64,000 nucleotides of DNA from Roridomyces roridus (taxonomy: Eukaryota > Basidiomycota > Agaricomycetes > Agaricales > Mycenaceae): NCBI GenBank assembly GCA_029378245.1, contig JARKIF010000099.1:54038-118037 (forward strand), given 5' to 3'. How positions within the stretch are numbered: position 1 is the stretch's first letter; each line of letters starts with the position of its first letter. The notes beneath the pieces were generated by a model. It saw only the letters and a program-made list of their open reading frames with translations, was not told the origin of the DNA and did no database searches. The translations under genes were made by a program, and so were the position numbers. Shown here one piece after another: positions 48,513-60,935 of the stretch.

Positions 48513-50132
48513 GGTCGACCGTGCTTTTGCGTTTGTTTGTTTCTTGGATCGTGTCCTTTCTTTAATTAATTCTCTTGCTACCCTTGCTATCGACGACCCA
48601 TGGTATCGGAGTATCCCACATTTGACGCATCTCTGATTCTGCGAGATAGATCGAGTTTCTGCCACGGGTTCCTCAGGGTTTGAGGGACTGTGACTCCCTG
48701 AGTCATCCTGGTTCAATTCATCGTGGATGAGTGGGACGGGGTTGAAGTCGACACCAGATTGGTATTCCCCACCACAACCCCCCCAGCGAGCCACGTTTTG
48801 TGTAGATGGTTCTGCCCATGGATATTCCGGATTATGCTGGTGATTTGTTGGATGGTGCTCTGACTGGTTGCGATTTCTGGTCCAGGGCGGAGGAACGTAC
48901 TTATCAGGAGGCGCATCACCCCGGCGAAGGTATGGTGGGCTGATCGTATGTCACAGATGGGCGAATGGAACGAATATTTGAACGCATTGCAACTCACTCT
49001 CAATACAGAACGACCAAAAAAAATCGCGGCAGCGTATAGGATCGGGCCCGGAATCGAACCTCGGCGTGGCCGATCCGACGTTGAGGCATTTTCTCGAATG
49101 GAATGCACTCGACAGCCGTACCGCCCAAAGCGCAGACCAAGTGCAGACCAGTGGGATGCATGAGAAGGTTCACTTTTGACTCGATTAGCCGGTGGGTGGT
49201 GCGTAGCGTTCCATGTCTGAGTCAAAATCAGAACCGTCGACGACTGTCAGGCAACTACTTATAGGTGTCTTGGTGTGATATAGCGGTAGCGGGTCACGGT
49301 CCGTGCGCCAACACTGAGTGTTCGGGATTCGCTGTTTGTCTCCCGTACCTAGGATTGAGGTGAAGGGCCCGCTAGTATCGGCCCTGAGCAGTAAGGCAAC
49401 CAAGCTTTCCATTTTTTGAAAAAGAACAAGAAAAAACGGAGGGGCGTCTACTATGCCAGGGCATTGCCAGAGGCTCGAATCGAACGAGCAGAAGGTGATG
49501 GGTTAAATTTCATGGCAACCAAAGTCCAAAAGCAGCTCTCCTTCAAAATTGGAAAGCCGGTGTGTAATAATACCATTGCGATGGGAATTGGTTGGGAATC
49601 CTGTTGGAATCTGAAATTCTGAACTCACCAGCTGCGTCGCATCGTTGTGGCGGGAAGGCGGCATCACGTGCAAGTCAGTGGGCGGATCAATGGTCGTGTT
49701 TGGCGTTGATCTTTGTCTTTCTCGACCACCACCCGAATCCCGACTCCCGTCGTCATCCATGTTGTCCACTCCATCGCCGTTGGTTTTCCGCAGAGAATAT
49801 TCATCATATCACGTCCCTCTTCTGCAGCCAATCGGACCCCCGCAGCGGGACGCCAGTACTACTACTAGTCGCCGTCCAGAGTCTGATATCTTTCGCTGTA
49901 TGGTTTCCTTCGAGACCCTTGTGCAAGCACGGTCTGTGACTGCCCTACCACAAATATACGCTATTCTGACTAGGTGCGTAGCTGAGCTCAATAACAAGAA
50001 ACTCAGAGCCTGTCCGAAGTGGTGCATCACCGCTATTTATGCCCGTCTCCCACGTCCCCGATATACCCACCCCAGAAGACTTATAAACCCTCCAATCTTT
50101 GACGCCCATAACCCTTCTCCGTCCTACCTCCC
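48513..50132. other. Intergenic DNA with dispersed repeats
   Basis: No gene is supported. The stretch at about 48940-49170 is the partner of the 45930-46070 repeat. A short palindrome, GGATCGG ... CCGATCC (about 49027-49064), encloses a B-box-like GGTTCGATTCC on the minus strand, followed by an oligo-T run. It is too short for a tRNA and may be a tRNA-derived remnant. The stretch at about 49640-49730 shares words with 31800-31860 and 40540-40610. Confidence 0.45.
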
Positions 50133-52735
50133 ATGGCCACGAAGCAGGAATCCGACTCTGCCTCAATCTCGGACGAAAAGCACGCGATCGACGCCGATTC
50201 CGACGATATCGTTCTGCAGAACTCGGAGGGCGTCACCCAGCACGATCTCGCCACTCTGAGACACGTGAGAGACAAGATACCGTCCGTTTTTTCTTCTCCC
50301 CCTCCCATCCGTCCTCCCTCACACACCCGCATGTAGGTGGCCAGCCTTCACCGTCGCAGTCGTCGAGTTCGCCGAGCGCTGGACTTACTACGGGACCACG
50401 GTGAGTCACGACGGCCTTTTTGGCTTAGTGCAAAGGCCGACAGACGCCGCGATGCAATAGAACCTCTACAACAACTACATCCGTGCTCCTCTTCCGCCGG
50501 GCTCCCGTGATGGATCCGTGGGGCGCGCGGACCGTTCGTTCGGCGTTGCCGGGGCGCTCGGGATGGGCCAAGAGAAGTCGTTTGCGATTACCACCGTACG
50601 TTCCCCTCCTCGTGATTCACGGTCCTCTATCTGAAATTCGAGTGTAGTTCAATACGTTTTTCGTCTATGTGACCCCGTTCCTTGGTGCGATTTTGGCAGA
50701 TACAAAATGGGGCAGGTGAGTAGTCTCTTCTACAGACCTTCGATACTCCGTAACCGCCGTAATGAAGGTACAAGACCATCTGCGTGTTCACTGCCGTTAT
50801 TTTGTACGTCAATCCTTCCCGCCTCCCACAGAGATTCAATGACGGACCGCAGTTTGGGACATATCATCCTCGTTGCGTCGGCGACGCCCGCATCGCTGGA
50901 GCATCCACAGACCTCTCTTGGTCTTCTCGTTCTAGCCATCTTCGTGATGGCCGTTGGTGCAGGGTGAGTGTGAGGACGTTCTAAAGCCTCGAGCAGCAAG
51001 AATGATCGGCATTCGCCCAGATCCATCAAGGCGAATGTAGCCCCTCTCATCGCAGATCAGTACACCGGGAAAATGCGCAAAGGTGCGCCCTTTCCACTGC
51101 CACTTGAATACCCCGTCTAACGCCCAGGAAGAAACGTTGCCCACGGGTGAAGTAGTGATCGTCTCTCCCAGTATAACAATCCCAGAGTGTCTACCTCTGT
51201 GTGTCCAGGGTTCTCCCTCCGTTCTCCGCTGACAGTGGTTCCTCCAGACTTTTACATGGCGATTAATCTAGGCTCCACCGGGGCAATCAGCGCCTCCTTC
51301 CTCGCGCGCGACAACGGTTTCTGGGTCGCATATCTCGTGCCGACCTGTATATTTGCCGCCGTCCCCATCGTCCTCGTTGGTTGCAGGTACGCGATCTTTT
51401 GTTCGTTGAATGGGATGTGAACACTGGAACTACTCCTCCAGAAAATACTACGTGATCACTCCACCCCGCGGATCCATCTTGCTCGAGACGTTCCGCGTCG
51501 TTGGGGTTTGTCTGGCTGCTCGTTGGAGGTGGAGTATCAACCCCGTGTTTTTGTGGAACCATATCCGAGCGCCGGGATTTTGGGAGCCTGCGAAGCCTAG
51601 TGGGTTGCTACCTTCTTCCTCTTCTCCCGCTCACATATCGGTCGTAGGTTCGTACAATCCAAGCGAGATACCCAAGAAGATTACGTGGGACGACGAATTC
51701 GTGGGCGAGGTAGAGAGGACTATGAATGCGTGCAAAGTGTTCTTGTTCTTCCCTATCTATTGGCTGTGTATGTTCTTCCATCCTTTCTCTCCTTGTATTC
51801 CACTCTGATGATAATACCGCCCCTCAGGCTACTCGCAGATCGACGGGAACCTCGGGACTGTGGCGGCAGGAATGACACTGAATGGTATGCACAACTCCTT
51901 TGGATCTGTCTGTGAAGCAGCTGACAAGGACGGCGCTTGTAGGCACCCCGAACGATCTCATCAAGAACCTTGACCCCATTTCCATCGTGATTATGGTGCC
52001 TATATTCGAGCGGTTCATCTATCCTGGACTTCGAAAGCTGGGAATCAACTTTAGCCCAATCAAGCGTATCACGGCGGGATTCTTTGTCGCTGGTCTCGGT
52101 GCGTCTTGTCTTATCTTGTCTCCTCTTTCCACCGGAATGCTGATGACGGACATTGAAGCGATGGTATACGCCTCCGTCCTCGAGAAATTTCTGTACGCTC
52201 GCTCGCCCTGCACCAACCATCAGCCCTCGGCGTGCACAACGGCCAGCGGTGAACCCAACCCGGCACCACTCAGCGTGTGGATCGTCTCTGGACCGTACCT
52301 CCTCGTCGCACTCTCAGAGATCTTTGCCAGTATCACGAGTCTGTGCGTCCATGCTCTCCCTCCCTTGCGTATGGCCTCACCATCCACAGGGAATACGCAT
52401 ACACAAAAGCCCCTAAACGGATGAAGAGCGTCGTTTCGGCGTTCGCGGCGCTCCAAACGGCTTTGGCTTCCGCGCTCAACTTTGCTCTCACGGCTGTGAA
52501 TGTGGAGGAACGATTCGAGTGGTTGTTTGCGTCGTTTGCTATCACTGCGACGATTTTCGCTGGGTTGTTTTATTGGACGTGAGTCCCAATTTTCGTTTTC
52601 AACGTCGAGCTAACCATGATTAGATTCCGGGACCTCGACAAGAAGGAAACGGAGTTGAATTTGATTGGGACTGGGCCGCGGGGTGGGTTTGTTGGCGAGC
52701 GGGCTGTTGAGCTCCCGGAGAAGGACGCGGCGTGA
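50133..52735 (+). CDS. Proton-coupled oligopeptide transporter (POT/PTR2 family)
   Basis: A multi-exon gene with the start at 50133 (MATKQESDSASISDEKHAI), a hydrophilic N-tail. The family motif at the first membrane helix is AVVEFAERWTYYGTT, containing the ExxER-type proton-coupling signature. Next come NNYIRAPLPPG, NTFFVYVTPFLGAILADTKWG (helix plus the GAxxAD-like motif) and AGSIKANVAPLIADQYTGK (substrate-region motif). Later exons carry YSQIDGNLGTVAAGMTLNG and PNDLIKNLDPISIVIMVPIFE, near 51835-52015, then paired C-terminal helices. The stop is at 52733-52735. The protein should sit in the plasma membrane and import di- and tripeptides with protons. About ten short introns are needed; length is about 600 residues, as in fungal relatives. 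No lesion was seen. Confidence 0.9.
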
Positions 52736-54475
52736 ACTGAGACAAGACACCGTCTGGCGAAATGTATTTTCAGCTTGCGAGGCAATGGCATTTTGATTGT
52801 TTTCAGATTTCTCCCAGATTTGGGCGCTCAAGATAGACAGCCGTCGAAGCATGACAACTCTCACCGTCGGAGCCTCCGTCGGCCACCTTCGGGAGCAAAA
52901 GTGAGTTAAGCCCCAGCAAATGAGAACCAAGATTCGTAATTCCGATTCGCCACGAACAGCTCCGTTGTGTTGCGCGTGACGAAATGTGACACGTGCTCTC
53001 CCTCAATCCCACCCACTTCGCCAAGCTTGACAAGCTCACCGCGGTATCTCGCTGCCACACATGCAGCCGGTCTCGCTGGGTGGTCTCAGATGGAATTATG
53101 ATGCTCTGGTGAAGCATCCGCATCGGTGCGTGCCATTAGACTCCGATCCTTTGTGGTCGAAAAAATGACATCTTTCAATGTAGCTGACGCTGAACTCCGC
53201 TTGAATCCTCCTGTGTCGATTGCACCAGTTTTAACCTCGACTCTCAAACGTTTCGGCGCCCCGCCCCGTGTCCAATGATGCTATTCTGACCCCCCAGACA
53301 CGACGCGCACGTATCTGGCACTCGACCTCGGGCACGCGGCACACCAGCCTCGCTCCTCCACCCAGTTCCGCACGCATTTCTCTGGTATTGGTGCACAAGC
53401 ACCTCCACACACCGCTTTATGGGCGACTCTCTCTTCCAACGCCGCTCAGTACAAGCACTCGGTCACCACACCATTACGTGTACCTCTTCCCCTTCCCCAC
53501 CGATATTCCCGCGAAACATTCCAGAACGGGCTATTCTCTTCGTATCCGACGGCCTCCAAGGATCTGGGTCCCATGGTCCGTCTGGCTGCCGAGCTCTTTC
53601 AGCCGTGCGCTACGGGCGTATTTCCATCGACTCGACTTGATCAGAGCCAGAGATTGTGCAGTCATAGGCCTCCCACATCCAACTCTCCCAAATACCATGC
53701 CCTCCATCTCCGATTCTCCCTCCTCCGCTGACGACGGGGCACGCTCTACAGTACTGTGTGTGCTCGGGTGGATTGGTGTTCGGGCCCTGGGCCTGCCCAC
53801 GAATCAGGGAGCGGGATGAGCAAATTTTCTCATCCCGTCTCGTTTGCGCGGTGCAGGGCTCGCGGCGTCTCGCGCTCGTCTGCACTCTACTTTGCAGGTT
53901 GGTACGGTTCGCCGTGGGTGCATCGGTGCCTTACGTGCCTCGTTCAATAGTGATTTTGTATTCGATGATTCAATTAAAAAAATGTTCTCTTTCTTCCAGC
54001 AGGCATTTAAAAGCTCGATGGGATGGCACACAATAGAGCAGTCATTGCAGAAGGCGGCTTATCACGGCGGAAGTGATACTCATCAGGGCTTAACGCGAAA
54101 TCAGTCCCAATTGGGTTAAGCCAACAACAGGCTTGGCTGATGAGCCATTTATACTTACTTCAGAACGGCAGTCGACCCCATCGAGTTAAACTTGGTATTT
54201 TCGGATCAGCCGCCGAGACAGATTTCTTGATATCTTTTGCATTTCGATTTTTGGAGGAGCGCTGAAGCAAAAATTAGCGCTGGAAACATGCTGCGAAATT
54301 CACAAATGGTATGGACAGTCTCCCCTCTTTTTCCCCTCTCCTCCCTCTCCTCCCTCTTGATAAATTTTGATATATTCCCCGCTGACAACAGACATAAACC
54401 ATGAGCCGTATAAATGGAAAGGTCGCCCCATTATCAAATCCATCACCGCCTTGTGTCCCTTGTACTCACACCGTC
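52736..54475. other. Intergenic DNA, no supported gene
   Basis: A 183-codon frame at 53268-53819 (plus) has an Arg/Ser/Pro-rich composition typical of chance frames. No repeat structure was noticed. Confidence 0.4.
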
Positions 54476-56613
54476 ATGTCACTGCGTGTCCTCGTCACCG
54501 CTGTCGTTACCGCCGTGCTCGTCGCCAGACTGACTAGATGGGCGTATCGCCGCCGTTGGGCTCTCGCTCTCCGCGGTCTTCCCGGTCCACCGAGTCCCAG
54601 TGGAATATTCGGGCATTTTGGTACAGTTTCGGTGCGTGCATTTCGACTGGACGACTAGGGCATATGTACATACCTCTGACACACTTTTGTGCTTAGTTTC
54701 GGAAATTCCAGGGCTGGCATGCGACGTACGGTCCGACGTTCAAGTACCATGGCATGCTGGGTGTCTGTCTTCCCCCCCTCCTCTCCCGCCTTGACGCTGA
54801 GGTATTATCGACAGGAGGCGCATTTATACACCGCCGACACGACTGCGCTCCACCATATTGTCAACAACAGCGAGGTTTATCAGAAGGCGCCGCTCGTTCG
54901 GTACAGCTTGATACAGTTAGTCGGGAGAGGTGTGTGCGTGTCTCGATTCTCTGCATGTCAAACCAACCGTCGGGAATGCAGGACTTCTTGCCCTCGAGGG
55001 CGAAGAACACACGAAGATGGTGCGCTCTGTTTTCTCTTAGTATCTATGTAACTCATTGGGTTGCAGAGAAAGATCATGGTATGGTTTCTTCTTCTTCACA
55101 AGTTTCGGTGGTTGAATGTTCCCAGAGCCCCGCTTTCGGTGTTTCCCAAATCCGTGGCCTCACAGAGCTCTTCGTCGACAAATCGGTCGAGGTAATTGCC
55201 TCTGCCCGCATCCTATTTCCAAAACTCACTCATCACGGCTCCGCGACGTCTGGGCACAAGAGTCTCCCAACGACGCTGGGTGGATTCAAGTCGACGTCCT
55301 CTCTGGGCTCAAGCGCATGACGCTGGACGTCATCGGCAAGGCAGGATTCGCGTACGAGTTCCACGCGCTCAACGCAGGGGACGAAGCCCCCACCCCACTG
55401 GGTGCTGCTTTCCGGGAGTTGTTTATGACTCAAATCGGGCAGCGGCCCACTGTCGTTACCTTCTTGCGCGCCAAGTTTCCTCTTTTGCGCTACATTTTGG
55501 TTCGATTCATAACTCGTGTCTTCGATGGCTTCTCATCGTCGTATAGCCAGGTAACAAACGCACCCTCAATGCACGCCTCACCATGGACAAGATCGGTTTT
55601 CAACTGCTGCAGAATGCGAAAGCCTCCATTGCCTCGGGGGACAAGGATACCGAACGGCGCGACCTGCTTTCGTTGCTTGTCAAATCCAATATGTCGGAGG
55701 AGGATAGTCACAGACTGAGTGACGCGGAAGTCATTGCGCGTACGTCCTGGCATACATTAAATACCTGTAAGATGTTGACCCTGCCTGTTTCAGAGCTGCC
55801 GACGTTCTTCACTGCGGGCCACGAGACCACAAGCACCGCGACAGCGTGGGCGTTGTATGCCCTTGCACGTGCGCCGGACGTTCAAGATAAATTGCGCAAT
55901 GAGTTGTCTGCCATGGGGACTGACAACCCATCGTTGGACGCGTTGAATTCCTTGCCGTATTTGGAGAAGGTACTTGTTCCGTTCCGCCGAGTGATCCCGT
56001 TGATGAAAGGACAATCTCAGTTCGTTCGCGAAGTGATGCGTGTGCATGCACCTGTGGCTTTCACGAGTCGGATGGTGATGCAGGACGACGTTATTCCCCT
56101 CGGCAGGCCGTACACTGACACGCGAGGAGTCTCGCATTCGAGTATCCCGTGCGTCATTTCTTTCCGAGGGAACACGTCCTAGTAGTTGAAAGAATCACAG
56201 CGTAAGAAAAGGTCTCTTCATACGTATCCCTGTCGCTGTGGTGAACCAGGATCCGTGGATATGGGGCGACGATGCCGCCGAGTTCAAGTGCGTTTTCCTT
56301 CATGTCTTCGTTCAACAATTAATGACCCCACAGCCCCGACCGCTGGGACGCCATCCCTCCCAACGCATCCACGATTCCAGGCGTCTACGTCCAGCTGTTC
56401 ACCTTCTTCGGCGGATCGCACAACTGCATCGGCTGGCGCTTTGCCCTCGCCGAGATCAAGGCGCTCGTCTACACTCTTGTGCGGGCGTATGAGGTTGAGT
56501 TGGCTGTGCCGGTGGAGGATGTAGATGAGTCGCTTGGGCTCATCAGGAGGCCCATTTTGAAGAGTAGGATGGGGGAGGGGCCGCAGTTGCCGATGCGGTT
56601 AAGGAAGATTTGA
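54476..56613 (+). CDS. Cytochrome P450 monooxygenase
   Basis: Start chosen at 54476 (MSLRVLVTAVVTAVLVARL), which gives a membrane anchor followed by the proline-rich hinge LPGPPSPSG; an in-frame ATG at 54401 would add 25 residues before the anchor. All P450 hallmarks are present: the I-helix FFTAGHETTSTA (about 55805), ExxR within VREVMRVHAP (about 56025), PDRW, and the heme-binding FFGGSHNCIGWRFA with its cysteine ligand (about 56410). About ten introns; length about 530 residues. It should be anchored in the endoplasmic reticulum and hydroxylate a small molecule using a P450 reductase. The CYP family cannot be assigned by eye. It lies far from the NRPS-like genes, so a shared pathway is only a possibility. 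Confidence 0.92.
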
Positions 56614-57260
56614 ATGAGTTGGGGTGGGGGGTGACTAGTGATGTGAGATACCCTTTGTTACATGCCCTTCGAGAAACGCTGGTCCCGGGGAGGGTGGACT
56701 CCTGCGTTAGCTGGTGTATGTGACCATCGGCGCCATTGATTGATTGTTGAACTCGGCGACGCTACTCATGTTCGAAATATACGCTGGAGGGCATCCTGTC
56801 AAGCGAATGAGCAACACAATTCGTGTAGAGTACAAATCAATTCAATTGTTTGGAATCCAAGATTCTGAGCTTCACGTCCCAGTCCGAACGCCCCCAGTTC
56901 CATCTCAAGCTCCCTGATTCGACCAGCCCACATGGGAGCGTCGTTCACTCGCGCTCCTCGTCCTCCTCGTCATCAGCCGGTGAGAAGACCCCATTGCCTG
57001 AGCTCTCCTTCCTCGGTGCCGTCGTTCTGGCATCTTTCGGCTGGATTTTCTGTCTGTGACTTAGAAATAGAAGAAACTGTCCCGGCGTACTTTAAGTACT
57101 TGTCAACGGATTCAAAGAGGACCATCACACCGGTGTGATCGGCACTGGCAGGCGCATCATTGATCATTGGCCGCTACCCATCTTCTTCTCTTCTTCCCTC
57201 CACCCACCCTCGATCCTAGATCGCTATCCAGGGCCCAATCTACCTACCCCGCCACTCACC
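56614..57260. promoter_or_regulatory. Upstream region of phosphoglycerate mutase gene
   Basis: About 650 bp with no gene. Pyrimidine-rich DNA (about 57180-57215) just before the ATG is typical of highly expressed fungal genes. Confidence 0.4.
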
Positions 57261-59177
57261 ATGTCCTCTACCAACGAAAAAGTCTGCTTGATCGTCCACG
57301 ATGGCTGGGGAGTCGCTACGGAGCCTGGTCTCAAGGGTAACGCCATCGAAGCTGGTACGACGGAGAATATGGATACAATCGGCAAGGAGCACTCTCAGCG
57401 CAAGCTGGCAGCACATGGTGTCGCTGTGGGTCTGAGTGAAGGGCTTATGGGTAACTCTGAAGTCGGGTGCGTCTCTTTTTTCACAGGTATCTCTTCTCCG
57501 AACAATCGAGCAATGCAGCCATCTCAACATTGGAGCGGGCCGTATTGTCTGGCAAGATATCGTCCGCATCGACGTGTCTATCAAGAAGCGCGAGCTCCAC
57601 AAGAACAAGAATATTCTCGAGAGCTTCGAGCGTGCAAAGTCGGGTAACGGGCGTCTCCACTTCCTGGGCTTGGTGAGTCGCCTCACACTCGTTACTCTCC
57701 CAAACTCATTCAAGTAGATCTCCGATGGCGGTGTGCACTCACACATCACCCACTTGTACGCTCTCCTTGAGGCCGCCAAGGAGCAAAACGTTCCCCACGT
57801 CTACGTCCACTTTATCGGCGACGGCCGTGACACCGCCCCGCGCTCTGCGGCTGGCTACTGCCAAGACCTCCTCGACTTTATGGCCAAGGAGAAGTACGGT
57901 GCGCTGGCCACCGTGGTGGGTCGGTACTACGCTATGGACCGTGACAAGCGTTGGGAGCGTGTCCAGGTCGCTGTCGATGGGCTGGTCGGAGGTGTGGGCG
58001 AGGAGAACACGGACGCTGTCGCTGCCATCAAGCAGAGCTACGAGAAGGACGTGACGGATGAGTTCATGAAGCCTGTCATCGTCAACGGCGACGAGGGACG
58101 CATCAAGGGTGGGTTTCCGTCTCCATTCGTTTCGCGTCATATCCCGCACTAACTCCATCGACCGCAGACGACGACACGCTCTTCTTCTTCAACTACCGCT
58201 CCGACCGCATGCGCGAAATCTCCGCCGTTTTCGGGCTGCCCGACAAGCCGATGGAGGTGACCATCCCCAAGAACCTGCACATCACGACCATGTCGCGGTA
58301 CAACAGCGAATATCCGTTTGCCGTGGCGTTCCCGCCGCAGGCCATGACGAACGTGTTGGCCGAGTGGCTTGCGGCCAAGGGTAAGAAGCAAGCGCATATC
58401 GCCGGTACGTCTACAGTTCTTGCTCTTGAATGCTCGCTGATAGGGTGCAGAGACGGAGAAGTACGCCCACGTTACGTTCTTCTTCAACGGTGGTGTGGAG
58501 GCTCAGTTCACCGATGAGGAACGCCACATGATTGCTTCGCCCAAGGTGCGCTGGAGTCTATAGTTTCTCTGTGGATCTCACGTTTTTTCTACAGGTCGCG
58601 ACGTACGACCTTCAACCCGAGATGGCTGTCCAAGCCGTAGCGGACAAGGTCGCCGAGGTCGTCAAGGCAGACACGCACGATTTCGTCATGTGCAACTTTG
58701 CCCCGCCCGACATGGTGTGTGCTCTTTCTTCTCGATGTATCCAATCTGAATAGCAATAGGTCGGCCACACCGGCAAATACGACGCGGCTGTCCAAGCCAT
58801 CACCGCTACCGACGCCGCCGTTGGCACGATCTACACCGCATGCCAAGACGCGGGGTACGTCCTGCTCATCACCGCTGACCACGGCAACGCGGAGCAAATG
58901 CTCAACGCTGAGACGGGTGCGCCGCATACGGCCCATACGTGCAATCCCGTGCCATTTATTATGGCGATACCGCCGAAAAGTAAGGACAAGTATGGGTTTG
59001 TGGAGGATAAGGAAGGTGCGGAGGAGGAGGCGGGTGCGTTGTGTGACGTTGCCCCGACCGTTTTGGATTTGATGGGGTTGGAGAAGCCTGAGGGTGAGTT
59101 TGCGTCTTTCATTCATCGAGGTTCTGTTGAGTCTGTCGACAGAGATGACTGGGCGGTCGTTGCTTCTGCGCAAGTAG
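57261..59177 (+). CDS. iPGM: 2,3-bisphosphoglycerate-independent phosphoglycerate mutase
   Basis: Converts 3-phosphoglycerate to 2-phosphoglycerate in glycolysis and gluconeogenesis, in the cytosol, with two metal ions and a serine nucleophile. The start at 57261 gives [17 protein letters not shown] with the metal-binding Asp; the catalytic serine is in LMGNSEVG. Further signatures are [61 protein letters not shown] and [12 protein letters not shown]. The last intron (about 59093-59141) joins PE to [11 protein letters not shown], and the stop is at 59175-59177; reading through that intron would give a longer, unrelated tail, so the spliced end is preferred. About seven introns; length about 525 residues, normal for the family. 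A conserved housekeeping gene. Confidence 0.95.
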
Positions 59178-59382
59178 ATATTAGATAGGATGAAGGTAAT
59201 ACGCCCCGAATTGATGTCGCATGGCCCGGACGCTCACAGGACTTTTGCAGGAATCCGTAGACATAGAAACGAAATCCGCTGTACTTACCACTATAGATCG
59301 GTGTAGAAAATTGAAGTTCTAGACGTGTCTTCCCTCCTGAATCCTCCTCCATGATACTTGTACAAGAGCGCTACATACAACT

Positions 59383-60180
59383 CTAGTCGACCTCGGAATC
59401 CGTTTTGTGTTTCACAAGCTTGACGTGCCCCATAACGAGATTCGCCTTTTTCAACAGCAGTTGCCCCGTTGCATTTAGTTCAGTCCCTTCCTTGACGGCT
59501 TGCAAGTGCGCCTGCCCCATCTCAGTCTCAGTCTTGTTCAAAAAGAAGAAAAAAACGCACATCAACCGTATCCCACCCAACGACCAAGACAACATTCCTC
59601 GCACTACTCTGACAAGTAGCCCACAACGCCGGCGGATGTGCACCTGCAGTCACATCCAGCCCCGCTTTCAATTCCTCGAATCCTTGGACTAGCTGCGCAT
59701 CTTTGGGTGAGACGTCCGGCTTGAGCGTCCAAAGTCCAAAGTCCGTTATCGGGGCGGAGAAGGCAGGAATGAGTTCGACGGCACTCGGCCCAGTGGAGAG
59801 GTAGTGTACTTTGGGGTAGCTGGCTGCTGCTGTCTTGATTCCGGCCAAGATGCTAAAGTGCCCGGCGCCTCCGGCGAAGGATTCATATTGTTCTTCCGAT
59901 TCCCAGACTGGTTGAGTGCTATGGAGTTAGTTGGCTGGACGACAGTGAGGCACCTTGAAAGACGTACGACTGAAGATGTATACGGTCTTGCCATCCTCGA
60001 TTTGTAACCCGTGGAACACGCTACATCCATGGATTAAATATCCAAGCCCCGAAATGAAGCGACACACCCAGCGCAACCCTCTCCGCTCTCAAGAGCATCC
60101 AAAGCCTCCTTCATCACATTCTTCGGCTGTGCGAGGTACTTGCTCGACGCGGTGAATGTCACTATCTGCAGAATGGTCAT
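59383..60180 (-). CDS. Small protein, antibiotic-biosynthesis-monooxygenase-like (dimeric alpha+beta barrel) fold
   Basis: Start MTILQIVTFTASSKYLAQP at 60180, with at least three introns. Later exons read YESFAGGAGHFSILAGIKT and YPKVHYLSTGPSAVELIPAF, then WTLKPDVSPKDAQLVQGFEEL, GWDTVD and a C-terminus LLLKKANLVMGHVKLVKHK. Two tandem blocks, each with a strand-helix pattern around a 'G..h.......A..G' core, resemble the dimeric alpha+beta barrel of ABM-like fungal proteins. Length is about 220 residues. It is convergent with the phosphoglycerate mutase gene. The enzyme role is unknown; many such proteins act in small-molecule oxidation or stress response. Confidence 0.6.
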
Positions 60181-60569
60181 CGTCGCCGTGGGTGTCGAGC
60201 ACTGAGATACACATCCGATTCCGGGCTTTATATGTGAAGCGGACTCGGGTTCCAGACTGAGACCGGTGACGCAGAGTGGGTAGTTATCACGTCTTCTGTC
60301 GGGGTTCATACGATGGGCCAGCTGATCGTGCCGCACTGTGATCGCCAAGATTAGTGAAGTGGGTAAAGATTCAAAGCTTGACCGCTGGGTGGTATCAGTC
60401 GAGTCTCGAGGAAGGGTTTTAGGCGGAACGCAGACTCCAAACAAATGACATATTGTAGCCACCATAGCCAACCTGACCTCAAATTCCACCCTCACCTGGT
60501 CTGTCTGCGCATTTGCCAAGAATATCGTTCGGATGAGGAAGATGATTAAATTGGAAGGACACAATGCGT
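60181..60569. other. Intergenic DNA, no supported gene
   Basis: Presumably the promoter of the small ABM-like gene. An open frame reading out of that gene to 60564 (minus) is taken as leader sequence. Confidence 0.4.
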
Positions 60570-60929
60570 CTACCGATATTTTTTATCGCTGCCGTTTTGA
60601 TTCCGGAATCGAAACCTCAGTCGACCTGCCGAGGCAGCATCGGAGGGGAGGGTACACTGCGAGAGGATCGACCTGTGGGTCGCGCGTGAGTCAGATAATC
60701 CACAATCTTCAGTGACAAAGAACACCCTGTCCGTAATATTCTGCAACCACGTATAGCAACGAACCTTTGCAATCCTTTTGGCTTCGTCGTCGTGGTCAAT
60801 CGCCCATCGGACGCGGTCGACGAGGTCCGAGAGGTTCACTTTGACGGGGACATAGTGCTCGTTCACAAACCACCAGGAAATTCTGAGAATCTGGCCGTCG
60901 CCATGGGATATTCTCTGATGTCGAACCAC
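60570..60929 (-). pseudogene. Glycosyltransferase family 90-like C-terminal relic
   Basis: A short frame reading [19 protein letters not shown] and [15 protein letters not shown], which fits the C-terminal sugar-nucleotide region of GT90 (CAP59/KDEL-type) proteins ('YVPV..dlSDL.e...w...nd.eA..IA'). The upstream catalytic part is absent: at 60936 a transposon-like end begins. Downstream of this motif (about 60640-60780) the DNA matches 63778-63900. It is a decayed or truncated copy. GT90 enzymes build xylose-containing capsule or wall glycans in the Golgi, but this fragment cannot do so. Confidence 0.5.
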
Positions 60930-60935
60930 TGATAT

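Noticed and set aside
49022..49065. tRNA-like GGATCGG ... CCGATCC with GGTTCGATTCC on the minus strand
   Set aside because: Only 38 nt between stem ends and the T-stem does not pair; at most a tRNA remnant.
53268..53819. 183-codon open frame with a YLALDLG-like stretch in an overlapping frame, recalling sugar kinases
   Set aside because: The match is only a few residues, the frames are broken, and the composition is Arg/Ser/Pro-rich as in chance frames.
59142..59188. Unspliced C-terminus of phosphoglycerate mutase reading to 59188
   Set aside because: Splicing a 49-nt intron gives the family-typical end EMTGRSLL with the stop at 59177.
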